Part shown: in pieces, positions 17,356 to 25,986 of the stretch
How the letters are laid out: each line of letters starts with the position of its first letter
Numbering within the stretch: the stretch's first letter is position 1
Translations under genes and position numbers: made by a program
NCBI RefSeq assembly: GCF_024435355.1
Contig: NZ_JAMJWG010000003.1
Location: 310,001 to 374,000, forward strand
DNA: 64,000 bases
Source of the DNA: Streptomyces odontomachi
GTDB lineage: Bacteria > Actinomycetota > Actinomycetes > Streptomycetales > Streptomycetaceae
Reading direction: 5' to 3'
Notes under the pieces: model-generated
Database searches by the model: none
Seen by the model: only the letters and a program-made list of their open reading frames with translations
Told to the model about the DNA's origin: nothing

Positions 17356-18369
17356 GTGGCCTTGACCGTGCCGGCGCGTACCTCACCCCAGTCCGCCCCC
17401 TCCGAGGCGCCCCCCGCCCCCGAAGCCGCCGGCGCCTCCGGCACCCCCACCGTCTCCGCCCGCGCCGACCACACGTACGCCCCGACCACGGACCCCCAAC
17501 CGGCCACCGACTCCCCACCCGCCCCAGCCACCGACTCCCCACCCGCCCAAGCCACCGACTCCCCACCCGCCCAAGCCGCCGAAGCCCCACCCACTCCACC
17601 CAGAGCTCGCGGCGCCGACACCCGCGCCCTCACCCAGGTGCTCTTCGGGCGACTGAAGCACCTCACGCCGGGCACCCCCGAGCACGGCCGTGTCCGTGGC
17701 GACCTGATCGAGGCGAACCTGCCGCTGGTCCGGTACGCCGCCGCCCGCTTCCGCAGCCGCAACGAGCCGATGGAGGACGTCGTCCAGGTCGGCACCATCG
17801 GCCTGATCAACGCCATCGACCGCTTCGACCCGGACCGTGGCGTGCAGTTCCCGACGTTCGCGATGCCCACCGTCGTCGGCGAGATCAAGCGCTACTTCCG
17901 TGACAACGTCCGCACCGTCCACGTACCGCGCCGGCTGCACGAGCTGTGGGTGCAGGTGAACGGCGCGACGGAGGACCTGACCACGGCCTTCGGCCGGTCA
18001 CCCAGCACCGCCGAGATCGCCGAGCGGCTGCGCATCACGGAGGAGGAGGTGCTGGCCTGCATCGAGGCGGGGCGCTCCTACCACGCCACCTCACTGGAGG
18101 CGGCCCAGGAGGGCGACGGGCTACCGGGGCTGCTCGACCGGCTCGGCTACGAGGACCCCGCGCTGGACGGCGTGGAGCACCGGGACCTGGTCCGCCATCT
18201 GCTCGTGCAACTACCCGAGCGCGAGCAACGGATCCTCCTGCTGCGCTACTACAACAACCTGACGCAGTCCCAGATCAGTGCCGAGCTGGGCGTCTCGCAG
18301 ATGCACGTCTCCCGGCTGCTCGCCCGAAGCTTCGCACGGCTCCGATCCGCAAACAGAATCGACGCATAG
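17356..18369 (+). CDS. sigF: SigB/SigF-type RNA polymerase sigma factor
   Basis: A 337-residue group 3 sigma factor starting at GTG behind AGAAGGGG. Residues 1-85 are Pro/Ala-rich with three tandem ATDSPPA-type units, longer than I recall for the family. The core has region 2 ([20 protein letters not shown], then [18 protein letters not shown] and [19 protein letters not shown]), region 3 ([16 protein letters not shown]) and region 4 ([20 protein letters not shown] then [20 protein letters not shown]). It resembles the S. coelicolor late-sporulation sigma factor SigF. A second paralogue follows 245 bp downstream in the order I recall for sigF and sigN. Control by an anti-sigma factor is expected from the family but no such gene is in this window. 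Confidence 0.88.
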   Translation: MALTVPARTSPQSAPSEAPPAPEAAGASGTPTVSARADHTYAPTTDPQPATDSPPAPATDSPPAQATDSPPAQAAEAPPTPPRARGADTRALTQVLFGRLKHLTPGTPEHGRVRGDLIEANLPLVRYAAARFRSRNEPMEDVVQVGTIGLINAIDRFDPDRGVQFPTFAMPTVVGEIKRYFRDNVRTVHVPRRLHELWVQVNGATEDLTTAFGRSPSTAEIAERLRITEEEVLACIEAGRSYHATSLEAAQEGDGLPGLLDRLGYEDPALDGVEHRDLVRHLLVQLPEREQRILLLRYYNNLTQSQISAELGVSQMHVSRLLARSFARLRSANRIDA

Positions 18370-18613
18370 CTGAAAAGAGTGGACGGCTTCCTGGTTCCTT
18401 CCCGACAGGGACCATCAGGGGAGCTGCCCATACCCGCCCTTACCGGCACAGACCTCCCTGCAACTTGTCGACATGTCACTACAGCGTGTTGCCGACATGT
18501 GACATTCTGCTGGAACTGCGTTTGGCGAAGCCGCACCTCCGGTATTCAGGTGGAGGCTGCGTTACTCGACGGAGCATCCGGCAGCGTTTCTTCCGCGACC
18601 TCAAGGGGGTGGC

Positions 18614-19498
18614 ATGTCCGTAGAACAGGGCAGCTCGAAGGTGCTCACGCTTGGCGCGAGCGAGCCTGAGCCCGCGCTCACGCAGGCGTCCGCGCCCGTA
18701 CCCGAGCCCGAGGCCCTTCCTGCACCGGCATCGGAAGCCATCGACACCCGCACCCTGTCCCGCTCGCTCTTCCTGCGGCTCGGCGCCCTCGACGAGAACA
18801 GCCCGGAGCGCGCCTACGTCCGCGACACCCTGATCGAACTGAACCTCCCGCTGGTCCGCTACGCCGCCGCCCGCTTCCGCAGCCGCAACGAGCCGATGGA
18901 GGACATCGTCCAGGTCGGCACGATCGGCCTGATCAAGGCCATCGACCGCTTCGACTGCGAACGAGGCGTGGAGTTCCCGACCTTCGCGATGCCCACCGTG
19001 GTCGGCGAGATCAAGCGGTTCTTCCGGGACACCTCGTGGTCGGTCCGGGTCCCGCGCCGGCTCCAGGAGCTGCGCCTCGCCCTCACCAAGGCGAGCGACG
19101 AGCTCTCCCAGCGCCTCGACCGCTCCCCGACCGTGCCCGAACTCGCCACGGCCCTCGGCGTCTCCGAGGAGGACGTGGTCGACGGCCTCGCGGTCGGCAA
19201 CGCCTACACCGCCTCCTCGCTGGACTCTCCCGCACCCGAGGACGACGGCGGCGAAGGCTCCCTCGCCGACCGGCTGGGCTACGAGGACACCGCCCTGGAA
19301 GGCGTCGAGTACCGCGAGTCGCTCAAGCCGCTGCTGGCGAAGCTGCCGTCCCGCGAGCGCCGCATCATCATGCTCCGCTTCTTCGCGAACATGACGCAGT
19401 CCCAGATCGGCGAGGAGGTCGGCATCTCCCAGATGCACGTCTCCCGCCTGCTCACGCGCACGCTGGCGCAGCTTCGGGAGGGCCTGATCTCCGACTGA
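18614..19498 (+). CDS. SigB/SigF-type RNA polymerase sigma factor, SigN-like
   Basis: A 294-residue paralogue of the preceding sigma factor, with AAGGGGG before the ATG. A 45-residue acidic/proline leader precedes the core: [60 protein letters not shown], then RVPRRLQELRLALTKASDEL, and region 4 RERRIIMLRFFANMTQSQIG with [16 protein letters not shown]. By position and sequence it corresponds to SigN of S. coelicolor (recalled). Tandem sigma genes of this type are linked to aerial hyphae development. The 245-bp gap suggests its own promoter. Confidence 0.88.
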   Translation: MSVEQGSSKVLTLGASEPEPALTQASAPVPEPEALPAPASEAIDTRTLSRSLFLRLGALDENSPERAYVRDTLIELNLPLVRYAAARFRSRNEPMEDIVQVGTIGLIKAIDRFDCERGVEFPTFAMPTVVGEIKRFFRDTSWSVRVPRRLQELRLALTKASDELSQRLDRSPTVPELATALGVSEEDVVDGLAVGNAYTASSLDSPAPEDDGGEGSLADRLGYEDTALEGVEYRESLKPLLAKLPSRERRIIMLRFFANMTQSQIGEEVGISQMHVSRLLTRTLAQLREGLISD

Positions 19499-19509
19499 CC
19501 CGAACCACC

Positions 19510-19534
19510 GGCCGAACGTTTCCGACGTTCGGCC
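19510..19534 (+). terminator. Hairpin after the second sigma gene
   Basis: A perfect 10-bp stem GGCCGAACGT / ACGTTCGGCC with a 5-nt loop, 11 bp after the stop codon. Confidence 0.7.
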
Positions 19535-19636
19535 GTCGGACTGCCATCCGCCCCGGAGACCTGATGCTCCGGGGCGGACGCGTTGCGTCACCCGGGTGCC
19601 CCGGATGCCGGTGCATCGTCGGTGCCGGCTTCCGTA

Positions 19637-19838
19637 GGGGGCGCGGGGCCGTGACATTCTGCGGCTCCGCCGCGTGGGCGCGCCCAGGCTCGTGGGCGCA
19701 CCCAGTCCCGACGCGACCCTGCTGCGGGTCGCCACCGGCCGAAAGGGGGCTGTGTCTGTCGCATCCGGACCACCGGCCCGGCGGCCGGTTGCTCGCGCCC
19801 ACGCGGCGGAGCCGCAGATCGATACAGTCCCGCGCCCC
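19637..19838 (-). repeat. Diverged copy of the dispersed inverted-end repeat (copy A)
   Basis: Starts ggggcgcgggg and ends cccgcgcccc, with internal blocks (gcggctccgccgcg, ggaccaccggcccgg, gttgctcgcgcccacgcgg, atcgatacagtcccgcgcc) shared with the tandem array at 25.4-25.9 kb, mostly in reverse orientation. The element is about 200 bp here because of an internal insertion near gcccaggctcgtgggcgc. Confidence 0.7.
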
Positions 19839-19880
19839 TTCAGTGGTGCGCGTACGTCGCAGGGCACCCCGGCTTTCTTA

Positions 19881-20040
19881 GGGGCGCGGGGAACTGCGCG
19901 ACCAGCCCCGACGAGACCGTCGGATCGCCACCGACCCAAACGGGCCATCTCCGTCGCATCCGGACGGACCACCCGCCCGGCGGCCGGCCGCTCACGCCCA
20001 CGCGGCGGCACCACAGCGGAGCGACCCCGCTCCGGAGCCT
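19881..20040 (-). repeat. Diverged copy of the dispersed inverted-end repeat (copy B)
   Basis: Begins ggggcgcggggaactgcgcg and continues accagccccgacgagaccgt, the reverse complement of the right half of the array units at 25.4-25.9 kb. The far end has decayed near 20040 and no closing inverted end is clear. It fills the gap between the sigma gene and the small membrane gene. Confidence 0.65.
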
Positions 20041-20096
20041 CCGGGGCCTCCGGGGCCACCCCGGATCACCCACGCCCGAGGAAAAGGCCCGCCCGG

Positions 20097-20315
20097 CTAG
20101 CCCAGAGCGAGCCAGGCGACCGCCGCGACGACGACGATCACCGCCACCACGCCGAGGATCACGCCGATGCGCGGTCCTCCGGAGCGGGCGGGCGCGGCCG
20201 TCGGCTGGGCGCCCCTCGGTGCTCCTTCGTCGACGAAGGCGCGGAACATCTGGGTGCTGCCGGCGGGGTCGTGGTTGCCCTCGGGGCCCTGCGGGGCTTG
20301 GGGGTTGTGTGCCAT
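20097..20315 (-). CDS. Small C-terminal-anchored membrane protein
   Basis: A 72-residue protein starting MAHNPQAPQGPEGNHDPAGS, with a Pro/Gly-rich soluble part and one C-terminal hydrophobic helix (IGVILGVVAVIVVVAAVAWL) ending at the stop, so it is tail-anchored. The ATG at 20315 is chosen because the upstream frame overlaps the MarR gene region and lacks starts. It is divergent from the MarR gene. A gene of this type sits here in related Streptomyces as far as I recall; function unknown. Confidence 0.7.
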   Translation of the reverse strand: MAHNPQAPQGPEGNHDPAGSTQMFRAFVDEGAPRGAQPTAAPARSGGPRIGVILGVVAVIVVVAAVAWLALG

Positions 20316-20439
20316 GGGCCAGGACCCTAGCGAAGTCGACCATCCGTCCCACAGGTCACCCCCACCCCGTGGAGCCACATGTTTGCCAGGCCCTATACAC
20401 CCTTTTACCGATTCTTGGACTATAGGACCACCATATCGT

Positions 20440-20452
20440 TTGCCTGTGGCAA
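20440..20452. promoter_or_regulatory. MarR-type operator dyad 1 (TTGCC-TGT-GGCAA)
   Basis: A perfect 5-3-5 inverted repeat 51 bp upstream of the MarR start. TTGC...GCAA dyads are the usual recognition form for MarR-family dimers. Confidence 0.65.
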
Positions 20453-20466
20453 CCAAATATCTTACG

Positions 20467-20481
20467 GTTGCCTTGAGCAAC
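20467..20481. promoter_or_regulatory. MarR-type operator dyad 2 (GTTGC-CTTGA-GCAAC)
   Basis: A perfect 5-5-5 inverted repeat 22 bp upstream of the MarR start and 14 bp after dyad 1. Two related dyads in tandem suggest cooperative autorepression of the MarR-efflux operon. Confidence 0.7.
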
Positions 20482-20502
20482 AAATGATCCCCAGGAGGTG
20501 CC

Positions 20503-21006
20503 ATGGCCGGTCGCCGCCAGTACGAGGAGCTGGCGCAGCAGCTGAGCGCGATCGGTGCCGTGAAACGGGGACTGGCAAGGATGCTGCCGCCGGACTGCCC
20601 GTCCGGCGCGGTCGCCGTGCTCGCGCTGCTCGATCGACACGGTGCGATGCGGATGGGCCGGCTCGCCGAGCTGCTCGCCGTGGACATGTCGGTCACCAGT
20701 CGCCATGTGACGCACTGCGCGGACCGCGGCTGGATCAGCCGGTCGCCGGATCCCGACGACCGGCGTTCCCGCATCCTCACCCTCACCGTCGAGGGGACCG
20801 AGAGGCTCGCCGAGCTCTCCGATCGTTATGTGCGAGCCCTCGCCAGATGTCTGGCGGACTGGTCGGACGACGATGTAGACCAGCTGAACAGTCAACTCGC
20901 CCGACTCCGCGTCAGTTTCGACGACTCCCACCACCCGGCACCGGACCCCGCGAACCCCCCGGACCGCCTCCCGGAGCCACAGCACACCGCCGCCGCGCCG
21001 CAGTGA
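20503..21006 (+). CDS. MarR-family transcriptional regulator
   Basis: A 167-residue winged-helix regulator with AGGAGG before the ATG. The HTH covers about residues 30-95 (AVAVLALLDRHGAMRMGRLA, ELLAVDMSVTSRHVTHCADR, GWISRSPDPDDRRSRILTLT), including the DPDDRRSR wing that contacts DNA. A Pro-rich tail of ~30 residues follows. It lies 70 bp upstream of an MFS efflux gene on the same strand and has two dyads in its promoter, so it probably represses itself and the pump until an inducer binds. Confidence 0.92.
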   Translation: MAGRRQYEELAQQLSAIGAVKRGLARMLPPDCPSGAVAVLALLDRHGAMRMGRLAELLAVDMSVTSRHVTHCADRGWISRSPDPDDRRSRILTLTVEGTERLAELSDRYVRALARCLADWSDDDVDQLNSQLARLRVSFDDSHHPAPDPANPPDRLPEPQHTAAAPQ

Positions 21007-21076
21007 CCTCGCGCGTGCAGGACCGGCCCGTACACCCCCACCAGAACGCATGACTACGCACCAGAAAAGGACGCCC

Positions 21077-23716
21077 ATGGCAACGACCACACCATCCGGT
21101 GTGCGGGGCAGCCATGCCAAGCACGGAGGTGCGCCCGACGGCGCACAGATGACACACCGGCAGATCATGGAGGCACTGACCGGTGTGCTGCTCGGCATGT
21201 TCGTCGCGATCCTGTCGTCGACGATCGTCTCCAACGCTCTGCCCCGCATCATCAGTGACCTGGGTGGCGGCGAGAGCGCCTACACCTGGGTCGTGACCGC
21301 GTCGCTGCTGGCGATGACGGCGACCACGCCGCTCTGGGGCAAGCTCGCCGACCTGTTCTCGAAGAAGCTGCTGATACAGATAGCCCTGACCCTGTTCATC
21401 GCAGGCTCCGTGGTGGCGGGGCTCTCCCAGAACCCGGGCATGCTGATCGCCTGCCGTGTGGTGCAGGGCCTCGGTGGTGGCGGTCTGTCCGCCCTCGCGC
21501 AGATCGTGATGGCCGCGATGATCTCGCCCCGCGAGCGCGGGCGCTACAGCGGCTACCTGGGGGCCACGTTCGCCGTGGCCACCGTCGGCGGCCCGCTGCT
21601 CGGCGGCGTCATCACCGACACCGACTGGCTGGGCTGGCGCTGGTGTTTCTACGTGGGCGTGCCCTTCGCCATCGTCGCCATCATCGTGCTCCAGAGGACG
21701 CTGAAGCTGCCCGTCGTGAAGCGGGACGTCAAGGTCGACTGGGGCGGCGCGTTCTTCATCACCACCGCGGTCTGCCTGCTGCTGCTCTGGGTCACCTTCG
21801 CGGGCAAGAACTACGACTGGGCCTCCTGGCAGACCTACAGCATGGTCGGCGGCGCCGTCGCGCTGATCCTGCTCTTCCTGCTGGTCGAGAGCAAGGCCAG
21901 GAACCCGATCATCCCGCTGCGGCTCTTCCGCAACCGCACCATCGCGCTCACCTCGGTCGGCTCGCTCTTCGTCGGTGTGGCGATGTTCGTCGGCACCATC
22001 TTCTTCAGCCAGTTCTTCCAGCTGGCGCGCGGTGAGACGCCGACCATGTCCGGTGTGCTGACCATCCCGATGATCGGTGGGCTCTTCGTGGCCTCCACCG
22101 TCTCCGGGCAGATCATCACCAAGACCGGCAAGTGGAAGATGTGGCTGGTCGCGGGCATGGTCTTCCTCACCGCCGGGCTCGGCCTGCTGAGCACCATGCG
22201 CTACGACACCCCGTACTGGCACATCGCGATCTTCATGGCGCTGATGGGTCTCGGCATCGGTATGAGCATGCAGAACCTGGTGCTCGCCGTGCAGAACCAG
22301 GTGTCGCTCGCCGACCTCGGTTCCGCCAGCTCCACCGTGACGTTCTTCCGTTCCCTCGGTGGCACGATCGGCGTCTCGGCGCTCGGCGCGTTCATGGCGA
22401 CCCGTATCACCCACTACATGAAGGACGGTCTCGCCGCCCTTGGCCCGAAGGGTGCCGCGCTGGCGGCCTCCGGCGGATCGGGCAGCGACCAGATCCCCGA
22501 CCTGAGCAAGCTGCCCGAGCCGCTCCGCACGATCATGCAGAGCTCCTACGGGCACGGCATCGCGGACATCTTCCTGTTGGCCGCTCCGCTCGCGGCCCTC
22601 GCCTTTATCATCGTGCTGTTCATCAAAGAGGTCCCGTTGCGTACCACCGGCGCGCTCGCCCAGGAGGCTGAGAACCAGATGAACGAGAACGAAGCCGCCG
22701 CCGAAGCCGCGCACGCCGGAATGCCGCTCGCCGAGCCGGCCGAGGCCACCCAGCCGATGGAGCCGGTCGCCGCCTCCGAGGAGCTGTCCGAGGGACTTTC
22801 CGAGGGGCTGCCCGACCTGCCGCGCCGCGAGCGGGTGCCCAGCTGGGCCGGGGTCCCGGCAGCCGACGCCGACCCCTACGGCCGGCAGCAGCTGGCCGCC
22901 ACCGCCACCGCCGCCACGATGAACGGCTCGGGCGGACTGGCCGACGGCGGCACCGGCGGCAGCGACATCCACGGCTTCGTGCGCAGCGCGGAGGGCAAGC
23001 CGGTGGCCCGGGCGGCGGTGACCCTGATCTCGCCGGCCGGCCGCCAGCTGGGCCGTGCGATGGCCCACATCGACGGCGGCTACCAGGTGGGCGTGCCCGG
23101 CGCGGGCTCGTACGTCCTGATCGCCTCCGCCGACGGCTACCAGCCGCAGGCGTCCACGGTCGTCGTCAGCGACCAGCCGGTCGCGTTCGACATCCTGCTC
23201 AGCGGCACCAGCGGGCTCAGCGGCGTGGTGCAGCGCGCCGAGACCGGTGAGCCGGTGCCCGGCGCCGTGGTGATCGTGACCGACGCCAGGGGCGATGTGC
23301 TGGCCACCGGGAGCACCGGGCCGCAGGGCGACTTCGGCTTCGCCGAGCTGGTGCCCGGCGCGGTGACCGTCGCGGTCAACGCCCCCGACCGCCGCCCGAT
23401 CGCCCTGCCCGTGGAGATCAGCGGCAACGGCATCACCCGCATCGAGATCCCGCTCAGCTCCGGATCCGGCGTGAGCGGTGTCGTGCGGGCCCAGGGAGCG
23501 CCCCTGAACGACGCGCGGGTCACCCTCGTGGACGCCGCCGGCAACGTGGCGGCCACGGCCACCACCGGCGCGGACGGCGCGTACGCGTTCGCCGACCTGG
23601 ACGACGGGGAGTACACCGTGATCGCCACGGGGTACCCGCCCCAGGCGTCCGGGCTCTGGGTGAGCGGCCGCGGCGTCGAGAACCACGACGTGGAACTCTC
23701 GCATCCGGAGGACTGA
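21077..23716 (+). CDS. DHA2-type MFS multidrug efflux protein fused to three carboxypeptidase-regulatory-like domains
   Basis: An 879-residue protein from the ATG at 21077 (AAAAGGA upstream); an ATG at 21050 is possible. Residues ~30-530 form a 14-helix drug:H+ antiporter: motif A-like GKLADLFSKK, motif C-like GPLLGGVITD, and LPRIISDLGG near the start. An acidic linker follows, then three beta-sandwich modules of about 85 residues each: IHGFVRSAEGKPVARAAVTL, LSGVVQRAETGEPVPGAVVI and VSGVVRAQGAPLNDARVTLV, each followed by a GxYxF/V turn. Usual DHA2 pumps stop after the last helix, so the tail is an unusual fusion. The same type of module starts the next gene product. Confidence 0.9.
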   Translation: MATTTPSGVRGSHAKHGGAPDGAQMTHRQIMEALTGVLLGMFVAILSSTIVSNALPRIISDLGGGESAYTWVVTASLLAMTATTPLWGKLADLFSKKLLIQIALTLFIAGSVVAGLSQNPGMLIACRVVQGLGGGGLSALAQIVMAAMISPRERGRYSGYLGATFAVATVGGPLLGGVITDTDWLGWRWCFYVGVPFAIVAIIVLQRTLKLPVVKRDVKVDWGGAFFITTAVCLLLLWVTFAGKNYDWASWQTYSMVGGAVALILLFLLVESKARNPIIPLRLFRNRTIALTSVGSLFVGVAMFVGTIFFSQFFQLARGETPTMSGVLTIPMIGGLFVASTVSGQIITKTGKWKMWLVAGMVFLTAGLGLLSTMRYDTPYWHIAIFMALMGLGIGMSMQNLVLAVQNQVSLADLGSASSTVTFFRSLGGTIGVSALGAFMATRITHYMKDGLAALGPKGAALAASGGSGSDQIPDLSKLPEPLRTIMQSSYGHGIADIFLLAAPLAALAFIIVLFIKEVPLRTTGALAQEAENQMNENEAAAEAAHAGMPLAEPAEATQPMEPVAASEELSEGLSEGLPDLPRRERVPSWAGVPAADADPYGRQQLAATATAATMNGSGGLADGGTGGSDIHGFVRSAEGKPVARAAVTLISPAGRQLGRAMAHIDGGYQVGVPGAGSYVLIASADGYQPQASTVVVSDQPVAFDILLSGTSGLSGVVQRAETGEPVPGAVVIVTDARGDVLATGSTGPQGDFGFAELVPGAVTVAVNAPDRRPIALPVEISGNGITRIEIPLSSGSGVSGVVRAQGAPLNDARVTLVDAAGNVAATATTGADGAYAFADLDDGEYTVIATGYPPQASGLWVSGRGVENHDVELSHPED

Positions 23717-23964
23717 CGGCTCCTCGGGGCCTTACCTTGGCCCCGAAAGTCCACGGTGCGGTGTCGATGGCCGCGAGCGTCCGACCGGGCCGGCCTGCCT
23801 ATGCGGAAGGCGGGTCGGCCGAGGGTCGGGCGGTTCGAGGGCATCGGCACACCGTGCGCCGTGGACCGTGCCCACCACCCTCCGCCCCGGCCCACCGGCG
23901 TTCGTCGGCGGCCGCCCCACCGGGCATCCACGAGCAAGACCCGAAGTAAGAGGAGAAGTACGAA

Positions 23965-24810
23965 ATGGCGTTGAGTGCGCGAGTTCGTACGCGCGACGGT
24001 TGGGCCGTGTCACACGCGGTCGTCACCCTGACCGACATGACCGGCACCCAGATCCTGCGTGTCGAGGCCGACGACGACGGCCATGTGCGCGATGAGACCC
24101 CCCTCGTCCCCGGCTGGTACACGGTGATCGTCACCGCCGCCGGCTACGTTCCCAGCGCCTCCACCGCGATCGTCTCGGCCGGTGGCCGCGCCGAGGTCGG
24201 CCAGGTCGTGCTCGCGCGGCACGGCACGACGGAGCTGCCGGCGCCCGGTGTGTGGACCATCGACCCGGCGCATTCCTCCGTCGTCTTCACCGTCCAGCAC
24301 CTGGGCATGTCCAGCGTGCACGGCCGGTTCAAGGAGTTCCGGGGCAGGATCGAGATCGCCGAGTACGGCGAGGACGCCCCGAACCCCGAGAAGATCGAGA
24401 AGTCCAGCGTCGGGGCGGTCATCGAGACGGCCTCCGTCGACACCGGCAACCCCAACCGCGACGAGCACCTGCGCTCGCCGGACTTCATGGACGTCAAGCG
24501 CTTCCCGGAGCTCACCTACCAGTCCACGGGCCTCAGCCCCGCCGGCCCCGACCGCTGGACGGTGCACGGCGAACTGGGCCTGCACGGCTACGTGCGCTCC
24601 GTCGACCTGGACCTGACCTACCTGGGCACCAACCCCGACCCGTGGGGCGGCATCCGCGCCGCGTTCCGGGCCACCACGGAACTGCACCGCGAGGACTTCG
24701 CGATCGACTACAACCAGTTCCTCAAGAAGGGCCTGGGCATGATCGGCACGACGCTCCAGGTGGAGCTGAACGTCCAGGCGGTCGAGGGCGATCAGCTGCC
24801 CAGCGCGTGA
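23965..24810 (+). CDS. YceI-family lipid-binding protein with N-terminal carboxypeptidase-regulatory-like module
   Basis: A 281-residue protein with AGGAGAAG before the ATG. Residues 1-85 form a beta-sandwich module (VRTRDGWAVSHAVVTLTDMT ... GWYTVIVTAAGYVPSASTAI) matching the tail modules of the upstream transporter. Residues ~95-275 are a YceI domain (WTIDPAHSSVVFTVQHLGMS, VHGRFKEFRGRI, DEHLRSPDFMDVKRFPELTY, and DFAIDYNQFLKKGLGMIGTT), a barrel that binds polyisoprenoids in characterised members. YceI proteins are usually about 180 residues, so the extra module is notable. No signal peptide is seen, so it may be cytoplasmic. It probably works with the pump. Confidence 0.9.
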   Translation: MALSARVRTRDGWAVSHAVVTLTDMTGTQILRVEADDDGHVRDETPLVPGWYTVIVTAAGYVPSASTAIVSAGGRAEVGQVVLARHGTTELPAPGVWTIDPAHSSVVFTVQHLGMSSVHGRFKEFRGRIEIAEYGEDAPNPEKIEKSSVGAVIETASVDTGNPNRDEHLRSPDFMDVKRFPELTYQSTGLSPAGPDRWTVHGELGLHGYVRSVDLDLTYLGTNPDPWGGIRAAFRATTELHREDFAIDYNQFLKKGLGMIGTTLQVELNVQAVEGDQLPSA

Positions 24811-24884
24811 CGTACGGCGCCCACGCGACGCCGCGCCCGCGCGAGGTCGGGCCGCGGCTCGAGCGCGGGCGTAGGCTGCCGAGC

Positions 24885-25352
24885 ATGGCACCGAACATCG
24901 CAACGAACACCAAAGTGTCGCTGGAGGACCTGCTCGACTTCGTCCGCCCGCGACACCGGGCGATCCTGCTCACGCGGCGGGCCGACGGCTCGCCGCAGGC
25001 GTCCCCGCTGACGTGCGGCGTCGATGACGCGGGCCGCATCGTCGTCTCGACCTATCCGGAACGCGCCAAGACGCGCAACGCCAAGCGGGACACGAACGTC
25101 AGCGTGGTGGTCCTCAGCGACGAGTGGAACGGGCCGTGGGTGCAGGTGGACGGGACGGCGGAGGTCCTGGACACGCCGGAGTCCATCGAGCCGCTCGTGG
25201 AGTACTACCGGAACATCGCCGGGGAGCACCCCGACTGGGACGAGTATCGCGAAGCGATGCGCACGCAGGGGAAGTCGCTGATTCGGGTTACTCCCACGCG
25301 GTGGGGGCCGGTGGCGACCGGGGGGTTCCCCGCGCGTCTTTCGAATCAGTGA
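24885..25352 (+). CDS. PPOX-class F420-dependent oxidoreductase
   Basis: A 155-residue split-barrel flavin/deazaflavin protein. Motifs: FVRPRHRAILLTRRADGSPQ, SPLTCGVDDAGRIVVSTYPE, AKTRNAKRDTNVSVVVLSDE and GPWVQVDGTAEVL, the standard layout of actinobacterial F420-binding PPOX proteins. The basic KTRNAKRD helix end contacts the cofactor in relatives. The ATG at 24885 is the first start with family-like N-terminus. It follows the YceI gene by 74 bp on the same strand. Confidence 0.9.
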   Translation: MAPNIATNTKVSLEDLLDFVRPRHRAILLTRRADGSPQASPLTCGVDDAGRIVVSTYPERAKTRNAKRDTNVSVVVLSDEWNGPWVQVDGTAEVLDTPESIEPLVEYYRNIAGEHPDWDEYREAMRTQGKSLIRVTPTRWGPVATGGFPARLSNQ

Positions 25353-25398
25353 CCTAGGCGCCCACACCGGCCTTCTTGGCGCCGAAGGCGCCTGACAA

Positions 25399-25551
25399 GG
25401 GGCGCGGGACTGTATCGATGTGCGGCTCCGCCGCGCGGGCGCGAGCAACCCACCGCCGGGCCGGTGGTCCGAACACGACAGAAACAGCCCCTTTGGGTCG
25501 GTGACGACCTGACGGTCTCGTCGGGGCTGGTCGCGCAGTTCCCCGCGCCCC
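25399..25551 (+). repeat. Inverted-end repeat, tandem copy 1
   Basis: A 153-bp unit bounded by ggggcgcgggactg and cagttccccgcgcccc, which are near-perfect inverted repeats of each other. The interior carries gcggctccgccgcgc and two further complementary blocks, so the unit can fold. A 41-bp spacer (ctaagaagcgggggcgccct... ) separates it from copy 2. It contains no gene; open frames across it are translations of the repeat. Confidence 0.85.
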
Positions 25552-25592
25552 TAAGAAGCGGGGGCGCCCTGCGTCGGACGCGGACCACCAAA

Positions 25593-25745
25593 GGGGCGCG
25601 GGACTGTATCGATGTGCGGCTCCGCCACGCGGGCGCGAGCAACCCACCGCCGGGCCGGTGGTCCGAACACGACAGAAACAGCCCCTTTGGGTCGGTGACG
25701 ACCTGACGGTCTCGTCGGGGCTGGTCGCGCAGTTCCCCGCGCCCC
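25593..25745 (+). repeat. Inverted-end repeat, tandem copy 2
   Basis: 153 bp, almost identical to copy 1: one difference (gccacg for gccgcg) is visible in the first 60 bp. The period from copy 1 is 194 bp. Near identity of both repeat and spacer shows a recent tandem duplication of the whole 194-bp block. Confidence 0.85.
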
Positions 25746-25787
25746 TAAGGAAGCGGGGGCGCCCTGCGTCGGACGCGGACCACCAAA

Positions 25788-25939
25788 GGGGCGCGGGACT
25801 GTATCGATGTGCGGCTCCGCCGCGCGGGCGCGAGCAACCACCCACCGGCCGGTGGTCCGGACACGACAGAAACAACCCCCTTCGGACGGCGACGACCCGA
25901 CCGTCTCGTCGGAGCCGGTCGCGCAGTTCCCCGCGCCCC
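25788..25939 (+). repeat. Inverted-end repeat, tandem copy 3 (more diverged)
   Basis: 152 bp with the same ends. Several interior changes (ccacccaccggccgg, aacaacccccttcggacggc, gtctcgtcggagccgg) distinguish it from copies 1 and 2. It ends just before the TetR gene. Confidence 0.8.
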
Positions 25940-25986
25940 CAGGTGGGTGTGGTCACCCTTGACCACAAGAGCAACCCGGTGTCGGC

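Noticed and set aside
20912..23704. A 930-residue open frame on the - strand
   Set aside because: Antisense to the efflux pump; composition is His/Gly/Asp-rich with no motifs.
25354..25974. Proteins with repeated PLWVGDDLTVSSGLVAQFPA-type or reverse sequences
   Set aside because: These are translations of the 153-bp repeat array, not genes.
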